Part shown: positions 11,974 to 17,610 of the stretch, one piece after another | How positions within the stretch are numbered: the stretch's first letter is position 1 | Layout: every line of letters begins with the position of its first letter | Origin: Candidatus Levyibacteriota bacterium | GTDB taxonomy: Bacteria; Patescibacteriota; Microgenomatia; Levybacterales; UBA12049 | Reading direction: 5' to 3' | Length of the DNA stretch: 17,610 nt | NCBI GenBank assembly: GCA_016204425.1 | Contig: JACQKR010000013.1 | Coordinates: 1 to 17,610, forward strand | The notes under the pieces: generated by a model | What the model saw: only the letters and a program-made list of their open reading frames with translations | What the model was told of the DNA's origin: nothing | Database searches by the model: none | Position numbers and translations under genes: made by a program

Positions 11974-13788
11974 ATGAATACAAACATACGAAATGTCGCC
12001 ATTATTGCGCACGTTGATCATGGAAAAACGACGCTTGTTGACGCATTGCTGAAACAATCAAAGACAAAATTACACAAAGACTCAACGGACACGCTCATTA
12101 TGGATAGCAATGAGCTCGAACAGGAGCGTGGCATAACTATTTTTTCCAAGAACGCATCAGTTGTGTGGAACGGCACAAAAATAAATATTATCGATACCCC
12201 TGGACACGCAGATTTTGGCGGAGAAGTCGAGCGGGTTCTCAAAATGGCTGACGGATGCCTATTGCTTATTGATGCAAAGGAAGGCCCCATGCCACAAACC
12301 CGTTTTGTGCTGAAAAAAGCATTGGAAATGAAGCATAAAGTCATTGTTGTCGTGAACAAAATCGATAAACCTGATGCCCGAATACATTACGTATTAGATA
12401 AAACGCTGGACTTATTTTTGGAACTCGGGGCTGACGACACAATCGCTGATTTCCCGATTATTTATGCGTCTGCCAAGAACGGGCTAGCCGGGCTTACCGA
12501 TGATATGTCGAAGATGCAGGATATCTCACCGGTTTTTGACACAATACTGAAAGAAGTGCCGCCTCCATCAGTTGATGAGACCAAGCCTCTCCAAATGCTT
12601 GTCACCACACTGGCATACGATTCTCACAAAGGACGTATCGCAATAGGCAGAATATACAACGGAAAGATGACTGCAGGACAAGAAATTATGCACATAACCC
12701 GGTCCGGAGACATGAAAAAGTACCGGTTAACATCCCTTATGACCTTTGAAGGGCTCGATCGAGTCGATGCGAGTGAAGTACCTGTCGGAGATATCGTTGC
12801 AATATCCGGAATACCTGAAATCACAATCGGAGAAACAATCGCCGATCCCTCGATGCCGACGGCATTACCGCTGCTTGCCATTGAGGAGCCAACAATCAGA
12901 ATGACATTTATGGTCAATGATTCACCCTTTGCCGGACAAGAAGGAGAATTCAAAACCTCAAGACAAATCCGGGACAGGCTCTATAAAGAACTCGAGACAG
13001 ATATGGCGCTTCGGGTCGAAGATGGAACAAGCGGGGATTGGATCGTTTCAGGGAGAGGAGAGCTGCATCTTGCGATCTTGATCGAAAGACTGAGGCGTGA
13101 AGGATATGAATTTCAAGTAGCACGGCCGCAGGTCATCGACAAGGTAATCGATGGTAAAACACAAACCCCGTATGAACGGATCTTTATCGAGGTGCCGGAA
13201 GAGTCAAGCGGTATTGTCATGCAGAAACTGGGAAGCAGAAGAGCGGAGCTGCAGGATATGTATGCTGAAGAAGGCATCGCGTATATGGAGTTTGTGATTG
13301 CGACGAGAGCGCTGTTTGGATACCGAAGTGAATTTATTACCGACACGAGAGGCCTGGGCATTATCAATGCATCGTTTTCTCACTATGGAGAGCCAAACGA
13401 ATACGGCTATGAAAGAGAGCAGGGTTCTCTGGTCGCTCATGAAAGTGGTGCAACCAATCTCTACGGATTGACAAGCGTTCAGGACAGAGGAGAGCTCTTT
13501 GTCGGACCCGGAGTCAATATCTATAAAGGGCAAGTCATCGGACGAAATGCACGAAGTGATGACATGCATGTGAATGTCTGCAAAACAAAACAACTGACCA
13601 ATATACGCTCAAAGGGGGAGGGGGTCAGCACGTATTTTAAAACACCCAGAACGATGAGCCTTGAAGATGCACTTGAGTACATCGCAGATGATGAACTTGT
13701 CGAAGTGACGCCCAAAAATATACGGATTAGAAAACGGATACTCGACCAGATCGAAACAAGACGAAGAAAAGCACAGGGAATCAGCTAG
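11974..13788 (+). CDS. typA: Ribosome-associated GTPase TypA/BipA
   Basis: A 604-residue translational GTPase that binds the ribosome like EF-G and helps growth under stress and ribosome assembly. The G domain shows IAHVDHGKTT (11-20, G1), QERGITI (about 49-55, G2), DTPGHADF (about 72-79, G3), VVNKIDKPDAR (about 127-137, G4) and YASAKNG (G5). Domain II, EF-G-like domains III and V (GRGELHLAILIERLRREGYE) and the BipA-specific C-terminus (ARSDDMHVNVCKTKQLTNIRSKGEG) are all present, so it is full length. A GGAGG site nine bases upstream fixes the start, one of very few here. Long leader with hairpins. The 3' end converges on a minus-strand gene 15 bases away. Confidence 0.97.
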   Translation: MNTNIRNVAIIAHVDHGKTTLVDALLKQSKTKLHKDSTDTLIMDSNELEQERGITIFSKNASVVWNGTKINIIDTPGHADFGGEVERVLKMADGCLLLIDAKEGPMPQTRFVLKKALEMKHKVIVVVNKIDKPDARIHYVLDKTLDLFLELGADDTIADFPIIYASAKNGLAGLTDDMSKMQDISPVFDTILKEVPPPSVDETKPLQMLVTTLAYDSHKGRIAIGRIYNGKMTAGQEIMHITRSGDMKKYRLTSLMTFEGLDRVDASEVPVGDIVAISGIPEITIGETIADPSMPTALPLLAIEEPTIRMTFMVNDSPFAGQEGEFKTSRQIRDRLYKELETDMALRVEDGTSGDWIVSGRGELHLAILIERLRREGYEFQVARPQVIDKVIDGKTQTPYERIFIEVPEESSGIVMQKLGSRRAELQDMYAEEGIAYMEFVIATRALFGYRSEFITDTRGLGIINASFSHYGEPNEYGYEREQGSLVAHESGATNLYGLTSVQDRGELFVGPGVNIYKGQVIGRNARSDDMHVNVCKTKQLTNIRSKGEGVSTYFKTPRTMSLEDALEYIADDELVEVTPKNIRIRKRILDQIETRRRKAQGIS

Positions 13789-13803
13789 CTTTAAAATCAA
13801 CTT

Positions 13804-14116
13804 TTACAAACTCAATTTTATCCAACCCAGAGAAACCATTAGAGAATCCGCCAAATCCATAAGCCTATGTTCAGGGTGCCACGCTTTTGACCCTGTTTTA
13901 TAAGCAACTTCATGTAGCAGGGAGCCGCTCTTGAGGTCGAAGAGACCCTGATTCTTGGCACTCCAATACGATGCCAGCGCCTTGCGCTGTCGTTGATGCC
14001 GGATAGAGTCGGCTATAGTTTGCCAGCAGTCTTGTCGCAATATCCACCGGAGCGCGGCTGGTTCTCATTTCGTCTGACATTTCCACCACACCAGCCTCTT
14101 GTACATACTCACTCAT
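13804..14116 (-). pseudogene. Small gene split by a one-base frameshift
   Basis: Two overlapping minus-strand frames together look like one ~104-residue protein. Frame A starts at ATG 14116 (MSEYVQEAGVVEMSDEMRTS, then RAPVDIATRLLANYS) and becomes low-quality after about residue 35. Frame B carries the sensible C-terminal part (ADSIRHQRQRKALASYWSAK, then NQGLFDLKSGSLLHEV, ending LADSLMVSLGWIKLSL, stop TAA). The switch falls near 14010-14035 and needs one extra base removed (or two added). An extended -10 (TGCTATAAT) ends eight bases before the ATG, so the gene looks live at its 5' end. Function unknown. Sequencing error, true decay or programmed shift are all possible; no slippery site is obvious. 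Confidence 0.6.
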
Positions 14117-14124
14117 ATTTCGGA

Positions 14125-14133
14125 ATTATAGCA
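14125..14133 (-). promoter_or_regulatory. Extended -10 promoter, TGCTATAAT
   Basis: TG-C-TATAAT ends eight bases before the ATG at 14116. The same nonamer precedes the hydrolase gene and the tRNA region. Confidence 0.65.
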
Positions 14134-14174
14134 AACATAACAAGGAATAGAAACCTATAGGATATTATTTGAGC

Positions 14175-14450
14175 TTAGTTGATTTTAAACAGGTGTTCTT
14201 TTTGCGGTCTTTTCCACTTCTTAATTTCTGCCTCACGCCTTCTTGCCTCATGAAGTGTCGGGAACGATTCTGAGTACTTCAGAACTACCGGTCTTCTCAT
14301 CTTGGTATAGCGTGCGCCAGCCTTATGCGCGTTGTGTTGAACCAGTCTTTTTTCAAGATTTTTTGTCGATCCTATATAGTAAGTCTGGTCAGAACACTGG
14401 AGTACATACACAAAAAATATCACACTATTTTTTTTTGTTTGTTTCCGCAT
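14175..14450 (-). CDS. GIY-YIG nuclease domain protein, UPF0213/YhbQ-like
   Basis: A 91-residue single-domain GIY-YIG protein. Motifs: FVYVLQCSDQTYYIGSTKNLEKRLVQHN (13-40 region; GIY half as VYVLQC, YIG half as YYIGST, catalytic Arg35) and the later GARYTKMRRPVVLKYSE and EARRREAEIKKW (68-79), which carries the metal-binding Glu. This is the standard size and pattern of the UPF0213 group, common in CPR and other bacteria, with unclear cellular role in DNA processing. It stands divergently from rarA, sharing a 61-base promoter region. An extended -10 (TGATAAAAT, 14461-14469) ends ten bases before the ATG. Confidence 0.9.
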   Translation of the reverse strand: MRKQTKKNSVIFFVYVLQCSDQTYYIGSTKNLEKRLVQHNAHKAGARYTKMRRPVVLKYSESFPTLHEARRREAEIKKWKRPQKEHLFKIN

Positions 14451-14460
14451 TACAGTTTTT

Positions 14461-14505
14461 ATTTTATCAGGATTCGGAAGCGTTTGTTACCTCCTGTGTT
14501 AGAAT
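14461..14505. promoter_or_regulatory. Divergent promoters of the GIY-YIG gene and rarA
   Basis: Minus strand: TG-A-TAAAAT (14461-14469), ten bases before the GIY-YIG ATG. Plus strand: TG-T-TAGAAT (14497-14505), ending six bases before ATG 14512. The second shows that rarA starts at MNLAYQLRP and not at the in-frame ATG 14506, which would lie upstream of the RNA start. Confidence 0.6.
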
Positions 14506-14511
14506 ATGCTC

Positions 14512-15714
14512 ATGAATTTAGCGTACCAGCTGCGCCCGCAAACGCTTGATGATTTTGTCGGACAGGAAGAATTGGTAGGAAAGGGGAAACTGATCCGTCG
14601 GATGATAGAATCAGACACTCTTTTCTCGATCATTCTTTGGGGGCCGCCGGGGAGTGGCAAGACGACACTTGCCTCAATTATTGCACATGAAGCGGACGCC
14701 GAATTTCATGTCCTGTCAGCAGTCTCGACAGGAAAAGAAGATCTGCAAAAAATCGTGAAAAATGCTAAGGAGCAAACGCTTTTTAAGAAAAAGACAATAC
14801 TTTTTATTGACGAGATTCACCGATGGAACAAAGCGCAGCAGGATGTTTTGCTGCCCTATGTTGAGATAGGGCTTATTACGCTGATTGGTGCAACGACTGA
14901 AAACCCTTCATTTGAAATCAATAGTGCTCTTTTATCAAGATGTAAGGTTTTTGTTCTCAAAAGCCTTTCAGAGGAAAATTTACATACTATTATCAAACGC
15001 GCTCTTTCGGATAAAGAAAAAGGCATGGGTTCATACAAGAAGAAGATTGACAAAAAGACAGAAGGCCTTCTGATTCGGCTTTCAGGAGGAGACGCCCGTA
15101 TTCTCCTCAATGCGATAGAGATGGCAGTTATTAACTACCCCGATAAAAAAATTACCGAGGAAATCATCAAGGATATTTTCCAGACAAAAAGTGCCGGCCT
15201 CTACGACAAAAAGGCTGATGAGCACTACAATATTATTTCGGCTTTTATCAAATCGATGCGGGGATCAGACCCTGATGCCGCTTTGTACTACTTGGCACGG
15301 ATGCTTGAGAATGGCGAAGATCCCAAGTTCATTGCACGGCGTATGATCATTTTTGCATCAGAAGATATCGGGCTTGCCGATCGGGGGGCGCTCATTCAGG
15401 CAAATGCAGGATTCGAAGCAGTCCATAAAATCGGCATGCCGGAATCCCAGCTTATCCTCGCACACATCTGTCTCTACCTGGCGACCGCCAAAAAGTCACG
15501 TGCCTGCACCAATGCGTTAGGACGTGCGAAAGCAGCCGTGTATGAATTTCCGAATGAGCCGGTCCCTCTCCATCTTCGGAATGCACCGACTGAACTGATG
15601 AAAGAGCTGGGGTATGGGAAGGAATACAAATGGTCTGAGAAGTTTGTCGGCCCGGAAAAAGGGAAAGGGTTTTTGCCCGAACGGCTGAAGGGAAAAAAAT
15701 TCTACGAATCATAG
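14512..15714 (+). CDS. rarA: Replication-associated recombination protein RarA (MgsA)
   Basis: A 400-residue AAA+ ATPase that acts at stalled replication forks, related to the clamp loader. Domains: AAA+ core with YQLRPQTLDDFVGQEELVG (5-23), Walker A WGPPGSGKTT (43-52), Walker B ILFIDEIHR (96-104), sensor 1 GATTENPSFEIN (126-137), Arg finger LLSRC (140-144), sensor 2 GGDAR (192-196). The C-terminal MgsA tetramer domain holds SMRGSDPDAALYYLARMLENGEDP and ARRMIIFASEDIGLAD. Full length for the family. Start chosen from the -10 position (see the promoter entry). It converges with the methyltransferase gene, 11 bases between stops. Confidence 0.96.
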   Translation: MNLAYQLRPQTLDDFVGQEELVGKGKLIRRMIESDTLFSIILWGPPGSGKTTLASIIAHEADAEFHVLSAVSTGKEDLQKIVKNAKEQTLFKKKTILFIDEIHRWNKAQQDVLLPYVEIGLITLIGATTENPSFEINSALLSRCKVFVLKSLSEENLHTIIKRALSDKEKGMGSYKKKIDKKTEGLLIRLSGGDARILLNAIEMAVINYPDKKITEEIIKDIFQTKSAGLYDKKADEHYNIISAFIKSMRGSDPDAALYYLARMLENGEDPKFIARRMIIFASEDIGLADRGALIQANAGFEAVHKIGMPESQLILAHICLYLATAKKSRACTNALGRAKAAVYEFPNEPVPLHLRNAPTELMKELGYGKEYKWSEKFVGPEKGKGFLPERLKGKKFYES

Positions 15715-15725
15715 CAAGAAAGAGA

Positions 15726-16514
15726 TTACTTTGTCGCTTTCAGAGAAAATAAAAGTGGTATTTGGATTTTTTTGTCCTTTAAGACATACTGTCCTTTCTC
15801 ATTTTGCTCCATAAATCCTGGAAATTGATCATACATGGTAAATGGAAATTCGTGGAGGTATTGTATTTTTAAGTTTTCCTTAATGAGCACATTTATCACG
15901 TCACTTATCGTATAGCTCCATTGATATGTGACGCCTTTTATAGGAGCCGACCAATCGGTATACGTCCCGGGCGAGTCGTCTTCATATGGCCCTTTATCAA
16001 AATATTTGTAAACGATCTTAAAGTCGTTGCTTAAGATGTTGGTGAAAGGATGGAGTTCCACTATATAAAACATCCCTCCCTCCTTGAGGAAATGGTTAAT
16101 GATCTTTGCCCATTTTTTTATGCTTGATAACCACAGCAATACCCCATAGGATGTAAAAATAATGTCAAACTTCCGGTCTAAAACCTTTGGCAGCTCATAG
16201 ATATCTGAACATATGAACGTTGCAGGAACAGCAATTTCCTTGCTCAATTTTTTTGCCAATGAAATTGAATCATCAGATAAATCAACCCCGGTGACTATGG
16301 CACCTTTTCTTGCCCACGAAAGGGTGTCCATGCCGAAATGACACATCAGATGCAAAAGCGTTTTCCCCCGAACATCAACAAGTTCTTCTGATTCTATGGA
16401 AAAAAGCGTACTTTTCCCTTTTTTAAAGCTGGGAAGATCATAGAGTTTGGAGCGCAGATGAATCGGCACGACTTCGTTCCACCATTTTTTATTTGCAGTA
16501 AGATAATCTTTCAT
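15726..16514 (-). CDS. Class I SAM-dependent methyltransferase
   Basis: A 262-residue Rossmann-fold methyltransferase with SAM as donor and unknown acceptor. N-terminal helix YLTANKKWWNEVVPIHL, then motif I TLLHLMCHFGMDTLSWARKGA (52-72), motif post-I GVDLSDDSISLAKKL (76-90), motif II CSDIYELP (102-109), FDIIFTSYGVLLWL (116-129), and LKEGGMFYIVELHPF (143-157). The HxGMDTLSWAR form is typical of a family of small-molecule or lipid methyltransferases in Firmicutes and CPR. A TTG codon precedes the ATG in frame at 16517. ATG 16514 is preferred because TTGACA-N18-GATACT ends eight bases upstream, predicting a start at about 16516. Confidence 0.85.
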   Translation of the reverse strand: MKDYLTANKKWWNEVVPIHLRSKLYDLPSFKKGKSTLFSIESEELVDVRGKTLLHLMCHFGMDTLSWARKGAIVTGVDLSDDSISLAKKLSKEIAVPATFICSDIYELPKVLDRKFDIIFTSYGVLLWLSSIKKWAKIINHFLKEGGMFYIVELHPFTNILSNDFKIVYKYFDKGPYEDDSPGTYTDWSAPIKGVTYQWSYTISDVINVLIKENLKIQYLHEFPFTMYDQFPGFMEQNEKGQYVLKDKKIQIPLLFSLKATK

Positions 16515-16522
16515 CAATAAAA

Positions 16523-16552
16523 AGTATCGGGAAGACCGAGTATGTTTGTCAA
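16523..16552 (-). promoter_or_regulatory. Promoter, TTGACA-N18-GATACT
   Basis: Perfect -35 (16547-16552) and -10 GATACT (16523-16528) on the minus strand. Eight bases separate it from ATG 16514, so the mRNA is near leaderless. Confidence 0.65.
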
Positions 16553-16587
16553 CCCCGATTTACCCCGATTTAATCGGAGTTTAATCG
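16552..16587. repeat. Tandem decamer and palindrome upstream of the methyltransferase
   Basis: ACCCCGATTT occurs twice in tandem (16552-16561, 16562-16571). It runs into CCGATTTAATCGG (16565-16577), a near-perfect palindrome, and a further AATCG (16583-16587). It sits just upstream of the -35 of the methyltransferase promoter, a place where an activator or repressor could bind. Confidence 0.45.
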
Positions 16588-16611
16588 TGGTCAACTACTA
16601 AACTACGAAAG

Positions 16612-17205
16612 TTAATTCATAATTTTTGCTATCTGATGAATCTTTGTGAGGTATCTTTTGTCTCCTATATCATGTGTTGTTTTTTCTATGGGAATTAAAT
16701 ATTTGTCAGTCGATGAAAGATGTCCGTAGGTTTCTGTTACCCGTTTAATTAATGTTTTTGCTTCTTTCGCTCCGTATAACATATGAATCTGTCCTGCTTT
16801 CACCCGTTTGGCCAGGCTGGAACAGTGCAGTTTCGAAAAATCCTTATATCGCCGTCTCGTGATCTGTGCAGCCGGGTTCTTCTTCATCTTTTCAAGATCT
16901 TCTTGAAAATAAGGGGATAGTGAGCAGAGAATAAGTCCTGTGGTATTCACTTTTGTTGCTGCAAGAAACGCAATCATCGCCCCAAACGAAAATCCTAGGA
17001 TGTATTCTTTCTTTGCAAGTACTTTTTTATATTCTTTCAAAAAATATGCCGTATTTTCGGAGATGCTGGTTTTCTTCCATGGAATAGTGATAAGAATCGG
17101 GTGGTATCCTTCAGATTTCAATATGGCAGCAATCTCTTTGTATGCCTTGCCTGATGTACGCTGTTTGAACCCGGGGATAATATAGACAATCTTTTCTGCA
17201 GTCAT
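16612..17205 (-). CDS. Small alpha/beta hydrolase-fold protein
   Basis: A 197-residue cytosolic protein with the alpha/beta hydrolase plan, substrate unknown. The oxyanion strand is IVYIIPGFKQRTSGKAYKEI (6-25), the nucleophile elbow is ILGFSFGAMIAF (69-80; Ser73 in GFSFG), and the likely base is His178 in TTHDIGDKRYL. HMLYGAKEAK (141-150) holds the usual position of the acid strand. It is short, with a reduced cap: LEKMKKNPAAQITRRRYKDF is a basic helix there. Could be an esterase, thioesterase or non-catalytic member. An extended -10 (TGCTATAAT) ends six bases before the ATG, so the mRNA is leaderless. It is 97 bases upstream of the methyltransferase on the same strand, and each has its own promoter. 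Confidence 0.75.
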   Translation of the reverse strand: MTAEKIVYIIPGFKQRTSGKAYKEIAAILKSEGYHPILITIPWKKTSISENTAYFLKEYKKVLAKKEYILGFSFGAMIAFLAATKVNTTGLILCSLSPYFQEDLEKMKKNPAAQITRRRYKDFSKLHCSSLAKRVKAGQIHMLYGAKEAKTLIKRVTETYGHLSSTDKYLIPIEKTTHDIGDKRYLTKIHQIAKIMN

Positions 17206-17211
17206 TCGGAG

Positions 17212-17220
17212 ATTATAGCA
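17212..17220 (-). promoter_or_regulatory. Extended -10 promoter, TGCTATAAT
   Basis: TG-C-TATAAT on the minus strand ends six bases before the hydrolase ATG. Confidence 0.7.
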
Positions 17221-17276
17221 AATTTTTCTTTTTCTTAAATCTCAGCCTGCTTGCTTCACTCTCTTTGCAGAAGATT

Positions 17277-17285
17277 TGCTATAAT
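17277..17285 (+). promoter_or_regulatory. Extended -10 promoter, TGCTATAAT
   Basis: TG-C-TATAAT on the plus strand predicts an RNA start near 17292, three bases before the partial copy of the tRNA 5' half, and 130 bases before the tRNA. Confidence 0.6.
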
Positions 17286-17291
17286 CAGAAT

Positions 17292-17382
17292 CACATTGCG
17301 GAGTCATTTCATGGTGGGCGCCGCAAGGCGGGCAGCACGAGGATATAATCCGAGATGCTGACACAACGGGTTCTGAAAGAAC
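17292..17382 (+). ncRNA. Structured RNA region with partial tRNA-Gln copy
   Basis: Starts with a copy of the tRNA-Gln 5' half: ATTGCGGAGTC (17295-17305) is identical to 17420-17430, and the next ten bases match at seven of ten. Then come CGCC-GCAA-GGCG (17319-17330, a GNRA tetraloop), CAGCA/TGCTG (17333-17337 with 17356-17360) enclosing GGAT-ATA-ATCC (17341-17351) with facing GA steps that could form tandem sheared pairs, and GTTCT-GAA-AGAAC (17370-17382). It cannot close as a tRNA: no T arm or 3' acceptor. No known family recognised. Confidence 0.4.
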
Positions 17383-17421
17383 AAAACTTTTGGAAAAATA
17401 ACATCGGAGATACATCATCAT

Positions 17422-17492
17422 TGCGGAGTCGTCTAATGGTAGGACAACGGACTTTGGATCCGTTTATTCTGGTTCGAATCCAGGCTCCGCAG
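17422..17492 (+). tRNA. tRNA-Gln (anticodon TTG)
   Basis: Cloverleaf by hand: acceptor TGCGGAG/CTCCGCA (17422-17428 with 17485-17491), D arm GTC/GAC (17431-17433 with 17443-17445), anticodon arm ACGGA/TCCGT (17447-17451 with 17459-17463) with loop CTTTGGA, anticodon TTG at 17454-17456. T arm TCTGG/CCAGG (17468-17472 with 17480-17484) with loop TTCGAAT. Discriminator G; CCA is not encoded. Confidence 0.95.
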
Positions 17493-17527
17493 CAAAATTT
17501 ATCAATAACATTTTCTTCAATTCACCT

Positions 17528-17610
17528 ATGTTAGGCATTTTGGCCCTTGGTTTTATCCTCGGCATGCGGCATGCGACGGATGCCGATCACGTCGTCGCCG
17601 TAAGCGCAAT
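17528..17610 (+). CDS. Nickel/cobalt transporter, N-terminal fragment
   Basis: The first 27 codons (MLGILALGFILGMRHATDADHV, then VAVSA) run off the window's end. The motif GMRHATDADHV matches the helix II signature RHAxDADHI of NiCoT/NicO metal transporters, where the His and Asp residues bind Ni2+ or Co2+. A first membrane helix surrounds it. It starts 36 bases after tRNA-Gln; no clear Shine-Dalgarno or -10 is seen, so it may be cotranscribed with the tRNA. Related metal or sulfite transport families in small-genome bacteria share this motif, so substrate is uncertain. Confidence 0.7.
   Translation, partial: MLGILALGFILGMRHATDADHVVAVSA

Noticed and set aside
13980..14040. Programmed frameshift in the split gene
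   Set aside because: No slippery heptamer followed by a stop or pseudoknot was seen; an indel or read error is simpler. Not excluded.
14506..14511. rarA start at ATG 14506
   Set aside because: The extended -10 ends at 14505, so 14506 would be upstream of the expected RNA start; ATG 14512 fits RarA homologs.
17286..17421. T-box leader or intact second tRNA before tRNA-Gln
   Set aside because: No T-box sequence (UGGN-type bulge) or terminator pair was seen, and the copy lacks a T arm, anticodon arm and 3' acceptor.

Overview
The window looks like chromosomal DNA from a small-genome bacterium, most likely a member of the Candidate Phyla Radiation (Patescibacteria), perhaps a Microgenomates-type lineage. 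This is inference. It rests on tightly packed, mostly single-gene units, many small membrane proteins without close known relatives, few Shine-Dalgarno sites, moderate-to-low GC, and bacterial genes typical of such genomes (typA, rarA, metK, GIY-YIG, DUF1003, DUF2292, PIG-V-like). TGA is used as a normal stop, so code 11 applies. No transposase, integrase, phage gene or CRISPR array was seen.

Layout. Positions 1-1746 hold a secreted, extremely Asp/Asn-rich protein built of four ~90-residue repeats. Ahead of it lies ~400 bases of hairpins, two terminators, a probable short RNA and a 26-codon ORF whose stop lies inside a terminator. Positions 1743-4443 (minus) encode small membrane or envelope proteins: DUF2292, a DUF4352-like anchored protein, an anchored unknown, DUF1003, and an HIHHW membrane protein. 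Positions 4603-7289 (plus) encode a family 2 glycosyltransferase, then metK behind what reads as a SAM-I/SAM-IV-clan riboswitch with its own terminator and antiterminator, then an orphan gene. Positions 7492-11728 (minus) carry six genes: secreted nuclease with Excalibur domain, NMN adenylyltransferase, PIG-L deacetylase, uridine-kinase-like kinase, a two-helix membrane protein, and a PIG-V-like mannosyltransferase. typA follows at 11974-13788 (plus). A small frameshifted gene, a GIY-YIG nuclease (both minus) and rarA (plus) come next. A methyltransferase and an alpha/beta hydrolase (minus) follow. The window ends with a structured intergenic region, tRNA-Gln(TTG), and the first 27 codons of a nickel/cobalt-type transporter.

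The most striking global pattern is at gene starts. Eleven genes have a -10 box (often extended, TGnTATAAT or TGnTATACT) ending only 6-8 bases before the start codon, so their mRNAs should be leaderless. Adjacent same-strand genes each carry their own such promoter instead of forming operons. This pattern also corrects several starts (rarA, the kinase, the methyltransferase) and supports GTG starts. The exceptions are informative: typA, metK and the Asp-rich protein have long leaders, and those leaders are where the regulatory structures sit.

Functional themes are SAM supply and use (metK, methyltransferase), nucleotide and NAD scavenging (secreted nuclease, uridine-kinase-like enzyme, NMN adenylyltransferase), surface glycan work (GT2, PIG-V-like, PIG-L) and envelope proteins. 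These links are inferred from families; they are not encoded as operons.
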